NCBI GenBank assembly: GCA_015499985.1
Contig: JAAAUF010000512.1
Location: 1-30,034 of the forward strand
Length of the DNA: 30,034 nucleotides
Source: Haplosporangium gracile
Taxonomy: Eukaryota; Mortierellomycota; Mortierellomycetes; Mortierellales; Mortierellaceae
Reading direction: 5' to 3'
The stretch's first letter is position 1. Each line of letters opens with the position of its first letter. Made by a program: the position numbers and the translations under genes. Under the pieces are notes generated by a model. It searched no databases. It had not been told where the DNA came from and saw only the letters and a list, made by a program, of their open reading frames with translations. Below are positions 1 to 10,623 of the stretch, piece by piece.

Positions 1-1061
1 AGTCTAGTTGAGACTGCGTGGTACCTCCTGCAGACGTTGCTCGAGTCCTCCACAAATACATGCTCATGCTAGACTTACTTAAACATAGCTATAAATTAAA
101 TTAGAGCACGTGACGTAGTAAAGTTGGTGGCGTTTTTTTTTTTTTTTTGGAGCAGACTGTTACTATCAAATGCCTCTTTTGGGCTTTTTACTGGAGAAGT
201 AAAATTGCGTACTGAAAAAAAAAGAAAAAAGTGGGAGCAGACGCAAGGCAGCTCTGCCAAGAACAAGGCCTTCAAGTACACAGGCCCCCGAGGTGACTGG
301 AGTCAAGGATACGGATATATCAGTCGAGATGGTTCTTGCCCGTGTGTGGCTAGCAAAGCGCCACATATGAGAATGAGCGCTGCTCTGGAGTGTCCATGGA
401 CCCACAAGCGGCCAATGCGCGGTTGTTGGAAAGTTTATTGGGACTGGCAACATAGACCGATGCTCCAGCCTGCCCTTGGCATGGGTACTAATATCACAAT
501 CCCACGCCCAGGGTCCAACGCCAGGATCGAAATCCAATTAAAGGCTCTCCTTCCAAGTAATATGGTATACTCAATCTTTCAAACATACCGTGGTCCAACA
601 ACTGGCGCCCTGCAAGGGTTTTGGTCATGGCGGTGCTTGTTGCCTTTGTATGGAATGGACTGGATGTTTATTTTTTTGGACCGAGAGGTTGCATACCATA
701 CTAAAGAAGCCAGTGAGTAAAAGTAAGGTGGTGAGGAGGAAGACGAATCCGTGAAAGACAAACAGTGAAAGAGTGAAAAAGAAACAAAATAGAGACGAAC
801 GTCGTTTTGTCCATGGTTGAAACGTGTGGTACACAGTATGGTTCCTTCCAAGCATAGGGTATGTCCTGAACAAAAACGAGGGCCACTTGAACATGTTTTT
901 TTTTTTTTTTTTCTTATTACTCAAACATGCATCTGATACAGGATATGTGAAAAAAGTATGCTGACTGTATTTTTGAACAAAAGAGAGAGTATGAAGGATG
1001 GCTAACTTCTGATAAAAAATGAGAAGGGTATGTTTAGATGGTAGCTACAGTAAGATTTTGT
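1..1061. other. Left-edge region without a supported gene
   Basis: No recognisable gene. A 198-codon frame runs on the plus strand (124-720) and a 123-codon frame on the minus strand (166-537). They overlap, match no family I know, and the plus frame opens in a poly-T tract, so neither is called. A sequence combining CACGTG with TGACGT sits at 107-116 and could be an E-box/CRE-like site of a gene outside the window. The part from about 720 to 1061 is A/T-rich with a T17-like tract near 897-912 and probably holds the 3' untranslated end of the minus-strand phosphatase gene that follows. Confidence 0.4.
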
Positions 1062-2828
1062 TTAACGCGGCTGGTTAAAGGTCGAATTGGCATGCTTTCC
1101 ATAGACCTTGTTGGGATCATTGCCGGTATGGTCGTTGTTGTCTCCGTTGCTGGTAATATGAATAGTATCCAGACTGGTGCCAACCAAAGGTCCCAATCCA
1201 CCATCATCCAAAAACGGCTCCTGCTGAGCCGTACGTTCCTCACGACGTCCACCTGGCAGAAGCGAAGTTGGCAAAAGATGTTCAACCGAGCGAGGCGCAA
1301 ATGGATTGGCGGACTTCTTGGCCCCCAACGAAGGGTAGTACTGACGGTACGCAAACACCGCAAAGACAGCGCCAATAAGCGAGCCCACAGTAACGTCCTG
1401 CCAATGATGTCTGTAGTTGTCGACTCGGGAGATGGCGATCAAAGCAGCAAGGATCAGGGGTGCGAGCACGACGATAGACTTGTAGATGTGTCCGCGTTCG
1501 TCAAAGAGGTGGAGTTTTCCTGCGAGGTAGAGAGAGAGGTATCCAAGACCGCCAAACGAGAAGGAGGAGTGGCCAGATGGGAAGGATTTGAGACCGTCCC
1601 TGAGAAGTTCTGTCCTGGTGCAGAGGCTGGAGGACGAAAGCATGTTGTCTGGGTCGGACAGGATCCCGATGGGTGTTCCTGCTGCCGCCTTGTCATAGAT
1701 CTCGAAGCATCTGTCCAAAAAGTCCGGTCGGGGTCTGCCTACTGTAATCTATTTGAGTAAATGGCGCAGTCAGCAAAGGAAAAAGCTGTTAGTTTACGAG
1801 GTCATAGTGGACATGAAAAGTGGACAAATGTCTCCTCTTCCTCCTTTCCACAACTTGTCCCATTTTTCAGTTAAGACGGAGTCAGGAGTGAGTATGTGTG
1901 GAAGTGTATGCTTGTCGGGGCTGTGTTGGCTGCTCGTTTGGACTACTTAAGAAGGGATATATCATGCAAGAGAAAAAAGAATTCTCCTCCACCCTTCCCA
2001 GATTTCCATCCGCCACACACTAAAAACAAAAGGCAAAGCTAAGGCAAAGACAGGAAACCTCTCCCTTTTTCAAACTCCAACACTTGCTTTTTGTCGTGTG
2101 TGTACCACCCAAAAATAAACAAACGTCCTTTCCTTCTCTTGTGTAGCACCACAAGCGAGGAAGTTGTTTTGTTGATCCGTGGTCCAAAACAAAGCGTTGT
2201 CGGTAAATTCCTCTTTCTCTCTGAATTTGTTGTGTTGTTCATAGCTTTTAAGAGAAAAGTACCTTGATGCTGTCGGTGACGATGAGGACGAGCGCTTGGG
2301 CGAGGAAGAGACCGAGGAGGCCATTGTGGAGGTCGGTGTATGATCTGCGGTGGAAGATGGCAATACATCCGATAATGATACCAGGCATAATAAACGCCAG
2401 CACCTATTGAATGTATATTGCAATTGGCGAAAGGAATGTGTCAGTAATAGTTTGTTCCTTAGGGGGAAAGAGTGGGGTACCGCTTACTAAACAACTAAGG
2501 AGCAACGGCAAGCAAGCGTCCATTTGTTTTCCTGCATAGCGTGACCAGAGTGAGCACTTGTCCCTTTCTACTTTTGCTCATTTACTTATGCATTCATTCA
2601 ACAAGAAAAGAGATGCAAACTTACAAATGCCATCCAGATGGGGACGGTCTCCTTCTTGGCAAAGGGGTGTTGGATAGTGACATCTTTAACAGAGAACTGG
2701 CGGTGATAGGGTTCGAGGGTGTCGATATAAGAGAAGGCGGCGAGGACGATGAGGACGAGGCCCCAGTCCTTTCCGTATGACCAGAATAGTGCTTTTGTCC
2801 GTGCTTGTATGCGCATCTTTGATACCAT
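1062..2828 (-). CDS. PAP2-family lipid phosphate phosphatase (LPP/DPP1-like), 3 exons, 343 aa
   Basis: Integral membrane enzyme expected to remove phosphate from phosphatidate, diacylglycerol pyrophosphate or related lipids. Exons read on the minus strand are 2828-2625, 2403-2263 and 1748-1062. Donors are GTAAGT and GTACTT, both acceptors end TAG, and both introns are phase 0. The joined protein carries the three signatures in order: Kx6RP (K115 to R122-P123, within KITVGRPRPDF), PSGH (172-175, KSFPSGHSSF) and SRx5Hx3D (S222 to D233, SRVDNYRHHWQD). The first signature appears only when exons 2 and 3 are joined, which supports that junction. Hydrophobic stretches near residues 18-32, 69-85, 98-112, 176-192, 206-221 and 235-247 fit the usual six-helix fold. 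The tail after about 255 is polar and acidic. The start is the first ATG of MVSKMRIQ; a second ATG lies four codons on. Intron 2 is 514 bp, long for this window. Substrate cannot be told from sequence. Confidence 0.9.
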
Positions 2829-3985
2829 CTTGAATGTAGATGTATGTATGTATGAATACAAGAGAAGTGAGTGTTTGTTAGTTGAGAGGGTGGTGATAAT
2901 AAAAGGGTAGTAATAGTGTAGATCAATTGAAGAAAGGGAGAGTGAGAATGAGAGGGGAGTGGCGATGGTTGTTGGAGGAGAAAAAAAAAGAAGAGAGAGA
3001 AGGAGTCAAAAATGAGAAGGGGAAGAAAAAAAAAAAAAGGTACAAAAAAAGAGAAACGAATACAGACACCGCCAGGCACCAACTAACCAACCAAACAACT
3101 TACATACCAACTGGGCTTGCTTTTTACTTTTACTTTTACTTTTCTGACCTTTAGAAAAAACAGGTGAGCAGGGTCCAGATCACACCGCCTCTTTTTATAT
3201 CCCTGCCAATGGAGCAAAGAGCGGGAACACAGACTACGGAAAGAGGCCCCGCGGAGAAGATGGACGTTGACGTTCATTCTTAAACAATGGGCGTCATTTG
3301 TCTATCAAACATATCAGGCTGTTGTTACTTTTCTTCATTCTTGCATGCATCCTTTTCCCTTTACTCGCCTCCAATTGATCGGCAGACACTCGTTTACGCC
3401 GCCATTTTTTTTTTGGTGCCTCCTTGAACGTCTTATTTAGCCTTTTCTTTTCAGTTGTGTGACATGGTATGGTGACTCGTATTGATTGTTGCATGTAGCC
3501 TGTACAAGATCCGCGGGACAAGAAGATCGACTAGGTCAATATATCTGGCGGGGTAAATTGTCGAGGGCGAAAATTGGAGAACGGAAGAGGTGGCCGTGCT
3601 TCCCTTCTTGCTCTGCTCGGGCTGTCGTCCGAACTTATCCTTCACTCCGATAGTGACGAAGGGAACGAAAAGGAGGGAAAAGTGGGCTGTGGGCATTTTT
3701 TTTTGTGGGATAAAGGTAGCCCCACCAAGCCACGAGACATTTTCACCTTTTCAAGGCAAGTTGTACGGTGCGCCAAAAATAAACCATTGGTTGGATTGCT
3801 AGAATTGCAATTCATAACAAATGTACCGTTTTGATAATTGCTTCTTTATGATGGTCCTCTTTGTAGCAAATGCACATTAGTGCTATTAGAAGAATAGAGT
3901 GAAAGGGGTATGGGAACTACAAAAGAAAAGGCAAAAGAGTGAAGAAAAAAAAGAAAGCAAAGGACGAAAATATCCAGAGATGTAT
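2829..3985. other. Spacer: phosphatase leader and promoter plus 3' end of the AAA+ gene
   Basis: No credible gene. The near side (2829-3170) should be the phosphatase 5' untranslated region. On the minus strand it contains GTATGT/GTAAGT donor-like sites at 3098-3107, so a leader intron is possible but not proven. An iterated TTTTAC tract lies at 3119-3141. The far side (3290-3985) holds short frames in both directions without family resemblance, plus purine-rich sequence next to the AAA+ stop codon, probably its 3' untranslated region. Confidence 0.4.
3191..3210 (-). promoter_or_regulatory. Candidate TATA and CCAAT elements of the PAP2 gene
   Basis: The minus strand reads TATAAAAAG at 3199-3191, about 365 bp upstream of the chosen start codon. 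CCAAT lies at 3206-3210 on the plus strand (ATTGG on the coding strand), immediately upstream of it. Placement is plausible for a fungal promoter with a leader of about 330 bp or a leader intron. No transcript evidence is available. Confidence 0.35.
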
Positions 3986-6720
3986 CTAAATGGGCGGATA
4001 AACAACGCGAAGGACATCCCGGATAACATCAGCCGCCGTCGTCTCGTCCACAATCTCACTTGCCCCATCATCATCACCATTACCCCTTCCATCAACTACT
4101 GATCCACCATCGTCCTCCTCACCACCATCACCGCTACCTCCAGCATGCGACGAGCCACCCTCGGAGTCAGAAGAGTGTTCAACAAACGAATCGCCACCCA
4201 CACTGCCACTCGCTTCAGAACTAATACTGCCCTTTCGTGCGATATGAGATGAAGTCTTTCCTATCCCTCTTAGCGATGTTTTGCCATTGTTTCTGCCCTG
4301 AGACGAGCGACCGTTCCGATAAGGACTTGGTGAGGATGATGAAACTGACGAAGACCCTCCTACTGTAGCGGCGGCCAGCATCCTCTGTCGTCGAGTCGAT
4401 TTCAGTTCTATCCTATGCGAAAACACCTTCTCGGCCGCAATAGTCAACAAGTCGGGTGTCACAAAATTCGTCTGAAAGATCGCTGCTAATGTCCTATTTC
4501 ATAAAAATATGTAAGGGATCATGGTGGGTGTGTGTTTCGAGTGGTAAGTAAGCGGGTAGGGGAAAGATAAAAAACAACGAGTTTTGGGCGGTCAGATAAC
4601 TTTAATTTCGGTCTACGCCCAACAGCAGCATCATTGATTTGCCATGACTTTGGTGTATCATACGTTAACGAGAAAAAATAAAAGAAAACGTACTTCATGA
4701 TGGCTTCAAGGTCCAGAGCTGCTCGGGCTGTGAGTCCGCCATAGACAGCCTCGTGTGTTCGGATCGCAACAATCACATCCCGAATATAGCGCGTCATATC
4801 ATTCGACACCGTCACTACCTTCATCCTCTTTGACAATTCATCCCAGTCCTATAAGGGATATACGAAAAAAAAGTACGTGAAATGTGAGACAGATATAGAG
4901 ATCAGGCTGTGGCATTATTTAACATCCCCAGCCCCCGCTATTTTTTTTTCAAGCGCCTCAAACAACATCCAAAGACGAGAACTCGTCGACCTACGGTTCT
5001 TCGAAACAGGGCATGCTTCCTTGCGGGGATGGCCTGCATCCGTGGTGGTTGAGGGGTCGAAAACTGGTATGTCCCATTGATCGCAAAGTAGTCCAACTAT
5101 TAAAAAGTTACCAAATTAGGAGACAACAACGGCATCCTTTTGTAAGTACTCTCTACCATATCTAGAAAACATCCGTGTGAAAGGAGCGACATTGCCCGTT
5201 CCTGTTATGAGCTTGTACCAGTTGCTTGGGAACATTTTCCGGGACGTTGGGTGAGTTGAAAATGGCAATGACAATGAGGTCCGGAAGAACGTAGCGATTC
5301 CTCTCATTGATTTCCTTGTTTATAATCATCTAATATCGACATAAACAGCAAGAGTATGGTTAGCATTCCAATTCGTCAAGTCTAGTCAAGTCCCTACTCT
5401 CCAGGCTGATAGCATGATGTCAAGCTCATTACCTCTAGAAGGACAGAGTACACCTCTTGACTAGCATTTTCCAGTCCGTCCAAAATGATCGCTTGAGCAA
5501 TCCTCCGACCACTATACGTAATCCCAGAAGTCTCCCCAACGCCACCATATCCGCCCGCATTCGAGACACTTTCATGTCGTCGTCTGGGAAATGTGAAATC
5601 AACTGGTGTTACAGGCGCAGGACTAGAGCTGAGAGAAGCGCCTCCTCCTGTATGAGATGTTGTTTGTAGGTACTGTGTTGTTTGTGTTGTTCTCCTGCTG
5701 TTGCTGTCCCGAAGTGTCAACGAATCCAATCCGTCTGTTCCTGAGGGCGACATGGCAGTTGATCTCCTTGACCGGCTGTGTGCAAGTTGTTCCGCCAAGG
5801 CATCTCCTGCACTCCTCGATCTGGACTCTGACTAAGTGTAAGCGCGTTGTGGAAATTGATAGAAGATAAAACCGGTTAGTCTTGAAAATAAAAGAAGCTT
5901 TGAGAGTAACAATGCTTCGCCCATGACTTACCCTTCGCAAACTGAGGCTGGCATCATCTCCATCAACACCAACACCACCACCAAACGAGTATTCAATCGC
6001 ATCATTCAGGGGATATGCCGCCTTCTGAATAGAAGACGCATCTGGGTCTCGTTCACTCGCCGTCCTGAAAGAAGTAATCGACGGTGCCACATTATGTCCC
6101 AATGGCCGCACACTAAAATCCGAAGCTTCCGAATGGTTGGTGGCAACCGACCTCCGCGACTTTTCAAAACGAAATTTGGAATTCCGCTGGTAGTACTCGT
6201 CTGTTGGGTTGGAGTATTGATAGTATTGTCCTGAAGGTGTTTGTTGGTGACTATGGTGACTATGATGGCTATGGTGTGTGCTGCTGTTTGGGAACTGGTA
6301 TTGGGTTGAGGATGTTGAGTAGCTGGCATGGGTGTTCATATCTGCATGTCGACCAGTGATGGCTCCAATTATGTCTGTCCTTGTCTGTTGTCCGTGGCAT
6401 ACGATGGTTGCTGTTGTCAGTCCAAACACTACCGCACAATGCTACCATTCAGAGGAGTAAGATATATTCTTGATAAGCGACACAATACTTGAAGCTGTTT
6501 TCGCATAGAATCTGCGTGGTTCCGAAACCAAAAGTACCTGCTCGGCGATACTTTTGAGTTCCGACACGGCCTCTGATGTCGTATGAAGAACAAGGTGCTT
6601 GTTCTTTGCAGTCAGACAGATGAGGATGGAGAGAAAGATCTCCTCCGAGAAGGCAATGCCCGATGCCTTTTTGATAGCGGCCATCTTGCTGCGAATCCAT
6701 GTCCTGTTTGCGGGCGCCAT
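3986..6720 (-). CDS. AAA+ / magnesium-chelatase-like fungal protein, 7 exons, 655 aa
   Basis: Exons on the minus strand: 6720-6538, 6441-5932, 5831-5433, 5329-5219, 5096-4995, 4848-4694 and 4493-3986. All junctions are GT-AG and the frame stays open throughout. Conserved islands are the N-terminal segment (LTAKNKHLVLHTTSEAV, about 36-52), a second block (HCAVVFGLTTATIVCHG, 62-78), a Walker-B-like strand (AIILDGLENASQEVYSVLLE, ending at 364) followed by NRYVLPDLIVIAIF, the LLDYF junction, and a helical C-terminal block (WDELSKRM, NDMTRYIRDVIVAIRTHEAV, VTPDLLTIAAEKVFSHRI, about 437-515). This order is what I know from fungal proteins annotated as magnesium-chelatase/AAA-like. They are not chlorophyll enzymes and their role is unknown to me. 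No GxxxxGKS/T Walker A is visible. A Ser/His/Gln-rich insert (about 95-345, with HHSHHSHHSH) and an acidic Ser/Gly tail look disordered. Confidence 0.82.
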
Positions 6721-6868
6721 TGTTGGAAGTAGCGGTCGGTCCGTTGCTCTTTTCCTGTTGGTTTGGGTAATGAATGTCCTGCTTGATTGGATGTGATGCA
6801 AAAGAGTTGGGCGGACGGGTCAGTAGAGTTTCACGGGGCGAGAGGGTCATGAATGACAATCTTAGTTA

Positions 6869-6874
6869 CACGTG
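6869..6874. promoter_or_regulatory. CACGTG palindrome upstream of the AAA+ gene
   Basis: A perfect E-box palindrome 149 bp upstream of the AAA+ start codon. The next gene downstream on the same strand ends only about 200 bp from that start, so the promoter must be compact or overlap the pseudogene. Binding by a bHLH or bZIP factor is inference. Confidence 0.25.
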
Positions 6875-6915
6875 ACCCAGAGATAATGCGCTCGCAATTT
6901 TGGATCCATACATGT

Positions 6916-8744
6916 TCAAAGAAAGTCAACTAAGCAAAAACGATACGTTCGGAACATGATTCCAGGAGTCGTATGAAAGTCAGACCAATTCTCCTACACC
7001 CAGTCCAACTCCGGCGCCTCGATCCTGTGCGCCATAAGCACCACCGCCAGCACTCGCAAACACTTCAACTCTCTCAACTCGCCTAACCCACTCTCCATCG
7101 TCATCTCCAAACAATTGCGTTGAGCCTTGTCAGTCTTGTACCCTATGTTCTCATTCAACGTGAGTGAACACGCATAGCCTAGAAAAAGTTCCTCCAGAAG
7201 GTGTAGTTGGCCGAGCTGTCGGTAGATCTTGCGCTGAAGAGTATGGCCTTCTTTTACTATGGAATTGTCAATGGGCTCGCCTTCTGCCTTGACGGGTGTT
7301 CCTGCCTCGTTGAACTTGATGTCTGGTCTTGAGATACCCCCAATATGGATGTTCAACCGAACCAGCCAAGCGCAGGCCCAGGTCGACTGGAGAACATGAG
7401 ACGCCAAGAGCACAAGGTCAGGCGAGTACCTATCTTCGCCACGAGCATTTCACTCTAGGTGTTGCAGATTGACCACTCTGGACAGAATCGACTGGATGTC
7501 CTCGCTAGGAATACCTTGGCAGCGAGCAAGGCTCAGGGCGGTCAGTCTCTCATGGCAACAGTCAGCAATAGCTTTGGCGATGAGCGATGAAGCGGCAGTG
7601 TTTGCGAGATTGATCGTGTGTCAGTATCCCTTGGAATTACTATCGTCCTTGAATGCTGAAATTGTTTTGGCAATTCATTCGTCTGTCTCCTCGAGGGTGT
7701 CATTTGTGAACAGTTAAAGCGGTGTGTCTCTGAAGGTCGTAATTCGACATCCAGAAACCTCTTCAACGGTTGAGCGGAAAACAGGAGCGGCACCGGCCCA
7801 CCCCAGGTCGTCTGATGAATGAGGTGTTGGCTCTGTCTTAGTCTCAATCATCCGTAGGTTGTTGCTACATCTCTGAAGAAACGATGCAAGTGCCATCGCC
7901 AAATCGTTGTCCATTCTATCCAGGAGCCGGTAAAGTTTCAAATTCGGGTGTTTCTTGTCCTGATCACTCTCCATCAAAGGCTCTAACAACTCTGTAGTCC
8001 CCTCGTCTTGTCTGCAGAAACCAGTAAAGTTTAGAGTAGCCGACTGCAATTGGGATGACATGTCCCTAAGAAAGGCGTCGATGACTTCAATGTTTATAAG
8101 TGGTTTGAGTCGTCTGGAGCAGCAGAAGAGTTTGATGCGCTTCACTTGAGGGAGGAGCGGCGCCAGCTCGATCAAAACGTACTGAGGATCGTCCGGGAGC
8201 ATGGCGAGTTTGAATGTCTTCAGTTGTGAATTCCTTCTGAGAAGTTCCAGTAGGGGCTGGTCCCGGTTCTGTATCAAGGTGGCTTTGTCTCCAAATATGT
8301 CATCACCAAAGTAGACGTCTCTCTCGTCCTCGGGTATCGATCCATGGGCCTTCACTCTCTCCTCTCGCAGTTCCGCCATTTCGCAAAGGTGACGAAACCG
8401 GTCGAGTCCAGAACTCATAAGCGCCCTGTGTGACGGAAGCATGATATCCAACAAGAGCAGTCGAGGAGTCAGGCGAGAATTGTTGTCGTCGAGTAAGATT
8501 CTTGTTGCTGCTGCGAGCAAACGGGTTTGGAAGGTCTCGACGTAGTGCAGATGTCACTTGTGAGCATCCTGTCCGTTGAGGTAGATGTTGACCTGGCTGA
8601 TGGACAAGAGCCAAATTATTCTCCAGATGAGTGTGTTGGCAGCTACGCTCCATGGCTTGTTGACGAGTGCGACCTGTGTGAGGTCATGGTGGCTGAAGTG
8701 TAGAAGGAGAAGAGTGGAATCTCGAGTGACAGGTCGGTCTCCAT
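6916..8744 (-). pseudogene. F-box / leucine-rich protein, pseudogene with one frameshift and six internal stops
   Basis: From ATG at 8744 the frame reads METDLSLEIPLFS, then shifts by one base into a frame giving HFSHHDLTQVALVNKPWS, a typical F-box helix set (Skp1-binding module of SCF ubiquitin ligases). That second frame then stays in register for about 1.7 kb through leucine-rich-like sequence (TALSLARCQGIPSEDIQSIL, LGQLHLLEELFLGY, LGELRELKCLRVLAV). It is interrupted only by TGA 8554-8556, TAA 7714-7716, TGA 7675-7677, TGA 7621-7623, TGA 7450-7452 and TAG 6994-6996, and ends at TGA 6916-6918. The segment around 7620-7720 has lost clear similarity. The C-terminal layout matches the large F-box/leucine-rich family I know from Mortierella genomes. 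No intron explains the stops. Confidence 0.75.
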
Positions 8745-8788
8745 GATTAGGTTGCGGATGTGGCGTGTGAAAGAAGGAGGAGGGGAAA

Positions 8789-9905
8789 GATGTTCTCTCC
8801 AATCAACTTGGAGAACTTCTCGGCGTTGCCAGATGAGAGTCGTACGGTCACCAGCCTTCGTTTCTCGTCCAGGATGCCTCCAAACGTTCGTATTGCACGT
8901 TAAAGTACTCTCATGTTGCTGACCCGGGTATTCTCTTCCACATGCTGGTCACAGACCCATTTGATCTTCTAATCGGGAGTTAGGGTCCGGTGCAGGTTAC
9001 TTAGGGGTTGGTTTTCGTCCTTTCGAATCAGGAACGACTCAACGGCTCAGAGATCGGGACCGTCAAGGATCTGGCAGTGTTTCGCGTCGACAGTATCGTC
9101 GGTTGCCTTGAGGACCTCTTGGAGATGGTTGGCAATATACTTGATCCTGGGCAGACAGTTGTCGTCGGTAGCCTTGAGGGCCTTCTGGATATCGGATGGC
9201 AGCTTGGACGCGTTGAGGATAGCTGGGAAGAACGCGCCACCGATGGTTGCGAGCGTCTGGATGGCCTCAAGAAGCCTCATCAAGTGCTTGCCATACTTTT
9301 GAATGAATGCCTTGGGAGTTCGGATCTCATACCCTTCGTGGTGGGCAAAGTGCATCTTGTGAGAGACCCCTCCATCAATAGTCGAAGCAGCAGCAACAAC
9401 GGAGTCGCCGCATTCGCAAAGGAAGAAGAGCCGGTAAGCGCGGTAGATCATCTTAGAAGGACTGTACTTTGATGTGGTGTCGGAAACGACGATGAATATC
9501 TTTGTGATCGAATGGTTGGAAAGGTCAAACAGAGCCCGGATACCGGACTTGACATTCAGAGAAACGTTGTTGATCATAGTCTGACTCTTCTCGTGCTGAG
9601 CCATGTTCTCAGCCTGATACCTTTCGAAGGCACGCAGTATCACTCCAGTGTCTGCTACTGGCTCGTCCTCGCGTTGGACGATAATCTCTGAACGGTGCTG
9701 TGCCTTGATTCGTAGCGGCATCAGACTGGAATGATATGCAGGATGCAAAAGAAAGAAAGGCATGTATTAGAGCAATTTATGTGTAACATTACCATTAAAA
9801 AGGGGTATACATACGTACAGTTGTTTTCGAGTCCCGTTGGAAGTCGAGGCCAGCTCCTGCAATGATTGCCAGTTTAATGTCGGGAAACTGTTTTTCGATG
9901 TCGTT
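8789..9905 (-). pseudogene. Truncated paralogue of the 1098-aa modular protein, lost at both ends
   Basis: Homologous to about residues 38-375 of the intact protein encoded at 10624-14040. Exon 1 remnant is about 9905-9819 (NDIEKQFPDIKLAI), the intron is 9818-9726 (GTACGT...CAG), and exon 2 runs from 9725. Exon 1 is two bases shorter than in the intact copy, so splicing would shift the frame. Exon 2 keeps FLCECGD, the HFAHHEGYEI block and WVCDQH, but stops at TGA 9047-9049 (intact has CGA), TAG 8969-8971 (intact TAC) and TAA 8900-8902 (intact CAA). Similarity ends near 8790 at the codons for KLIGEN, 45 bp from the ATG of the F-box pseudogene, so the leucine-rich half has been cut away. An open stretch at 9763-9047 remains (238 codons), but its first ATG lies in the intron. 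Confidence 0.8.
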
Positions 9906-9968
9906 AGGGATGGTACTCACGCTCATTCAAAGTACACGCAGGCAAAATCACTCATCGTTTTATACGCA

Positions 9969-10250
9969 GGTACCTTTTGTTCGGGGTCATGCGGTCTTTT
10001 TTTTTCTCCTTGTTTTTCTTGTTTTTTGGCCAGGCAAAAATTTAAGCAAAGTGCCTTCATGTTTTTCCATGCCTCATCTGCCGTTTGTGTCCATTATGCC
10101 TTTTTGTGAACTGGCGAAAGATGCAAAAGGGCTGAAGACAAGGAACAAAAAAAGATTATTGATTCATCCACTAACACTGCTTCCATGCCCCTCTCTTTTT
10201 ACATCCCGCTTGCATTGCTAGACATGCATAAATCGCCACTCGTGACCCTT
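9969..10250. repeat. Dispersed direct repeat, copy A
   Basis: Direct-orientation partner of 14701-15008. Shared landmarks in the same order are GGTACCTTTT, GGTCATGCGGTC followed by a long T tract, GCCAGGCAAAAAT, GCCGTTTGTG, TTTTTGTGAACTGGCGAA, CCGCTTGCATTGCT and CATGCATAAAT. It lies just upstream (on the coding strand) of the truncated paralogue, so the two repeats probably travelled with the duplicated genes as upstream sequence rather than being a mobile element. No terminal inverted repeats or target-site duplication seen. Confidence 0.8.
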
Positions 10251-10623
10251 GCGCAAGGAAGCACTATGGTTTTGTCAAATACAAAATTACAAAATTGGGA
10301 TAAAGGTAGAGTCCAGTTTCATATCCAGCAAACAACCAGCGCGCGTCCACTGTGACTAGGCTGGCACGGTTGTTTTCACATTGGTGGCGTTGAGAAATAA
10401 AAAAAAAGCTGAACGATCACTTTTATAAGTTTTAGAAAGATCAGAAATCTTCTTTGATCGCACGTCTTACGGACAATCGACAATTAATTTCACAATGAAA
10501 ACAAACACACATGCTCACACTTGTCAAATACAATACATAACAACGAGAAAAAAGGAAAAGGGAAAAGGAGTATTATATTATCATAATGCCAATTGTTAAA
10601 AAAAAAAATGGCGTTACTATTCC
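10251..10623. other. Spacer downstream of the intact family member
   Basis: No gene seen. This A/T-rich stretch should contain the 3' untranslated region and polyadenylation site of the minus-strand gene that ends at 10624, and the far upstream part of the truncated paralogue. On the minus strand, CATTTTTTTTTT at 10600-10611 directly follows the stop region. Confidence 0.4.

Noticed and set aside
124..720. 198-codon plus-strand open frame at the left edge
   Set aside because: Begins in poly-T, overlaps an equally long antisense frame, has no domain, and no leader or promoter signals. Kept only as part of a region note.
1038..1760. 240-codon plus-strand frame
   Set aside because: Lies antisense to the PAP2 catalytic exon; the minus-strand motifs explain the open frame.
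6916..8744. Reading TGA as an amino acid in the F-box frame
   Set aside because: Two of the internal stops are TAA and TAG, a frameshift is also present, and neighbouring intact genes use normal codons. Pseudogene decay is simpler.
9008..9472. 154-codon plus-strand frame, repeated at 12985-13449
   Set aside because: Its conservation between the two places follows from the homologous minus-strand coding sequence, and it has no independent evidence.
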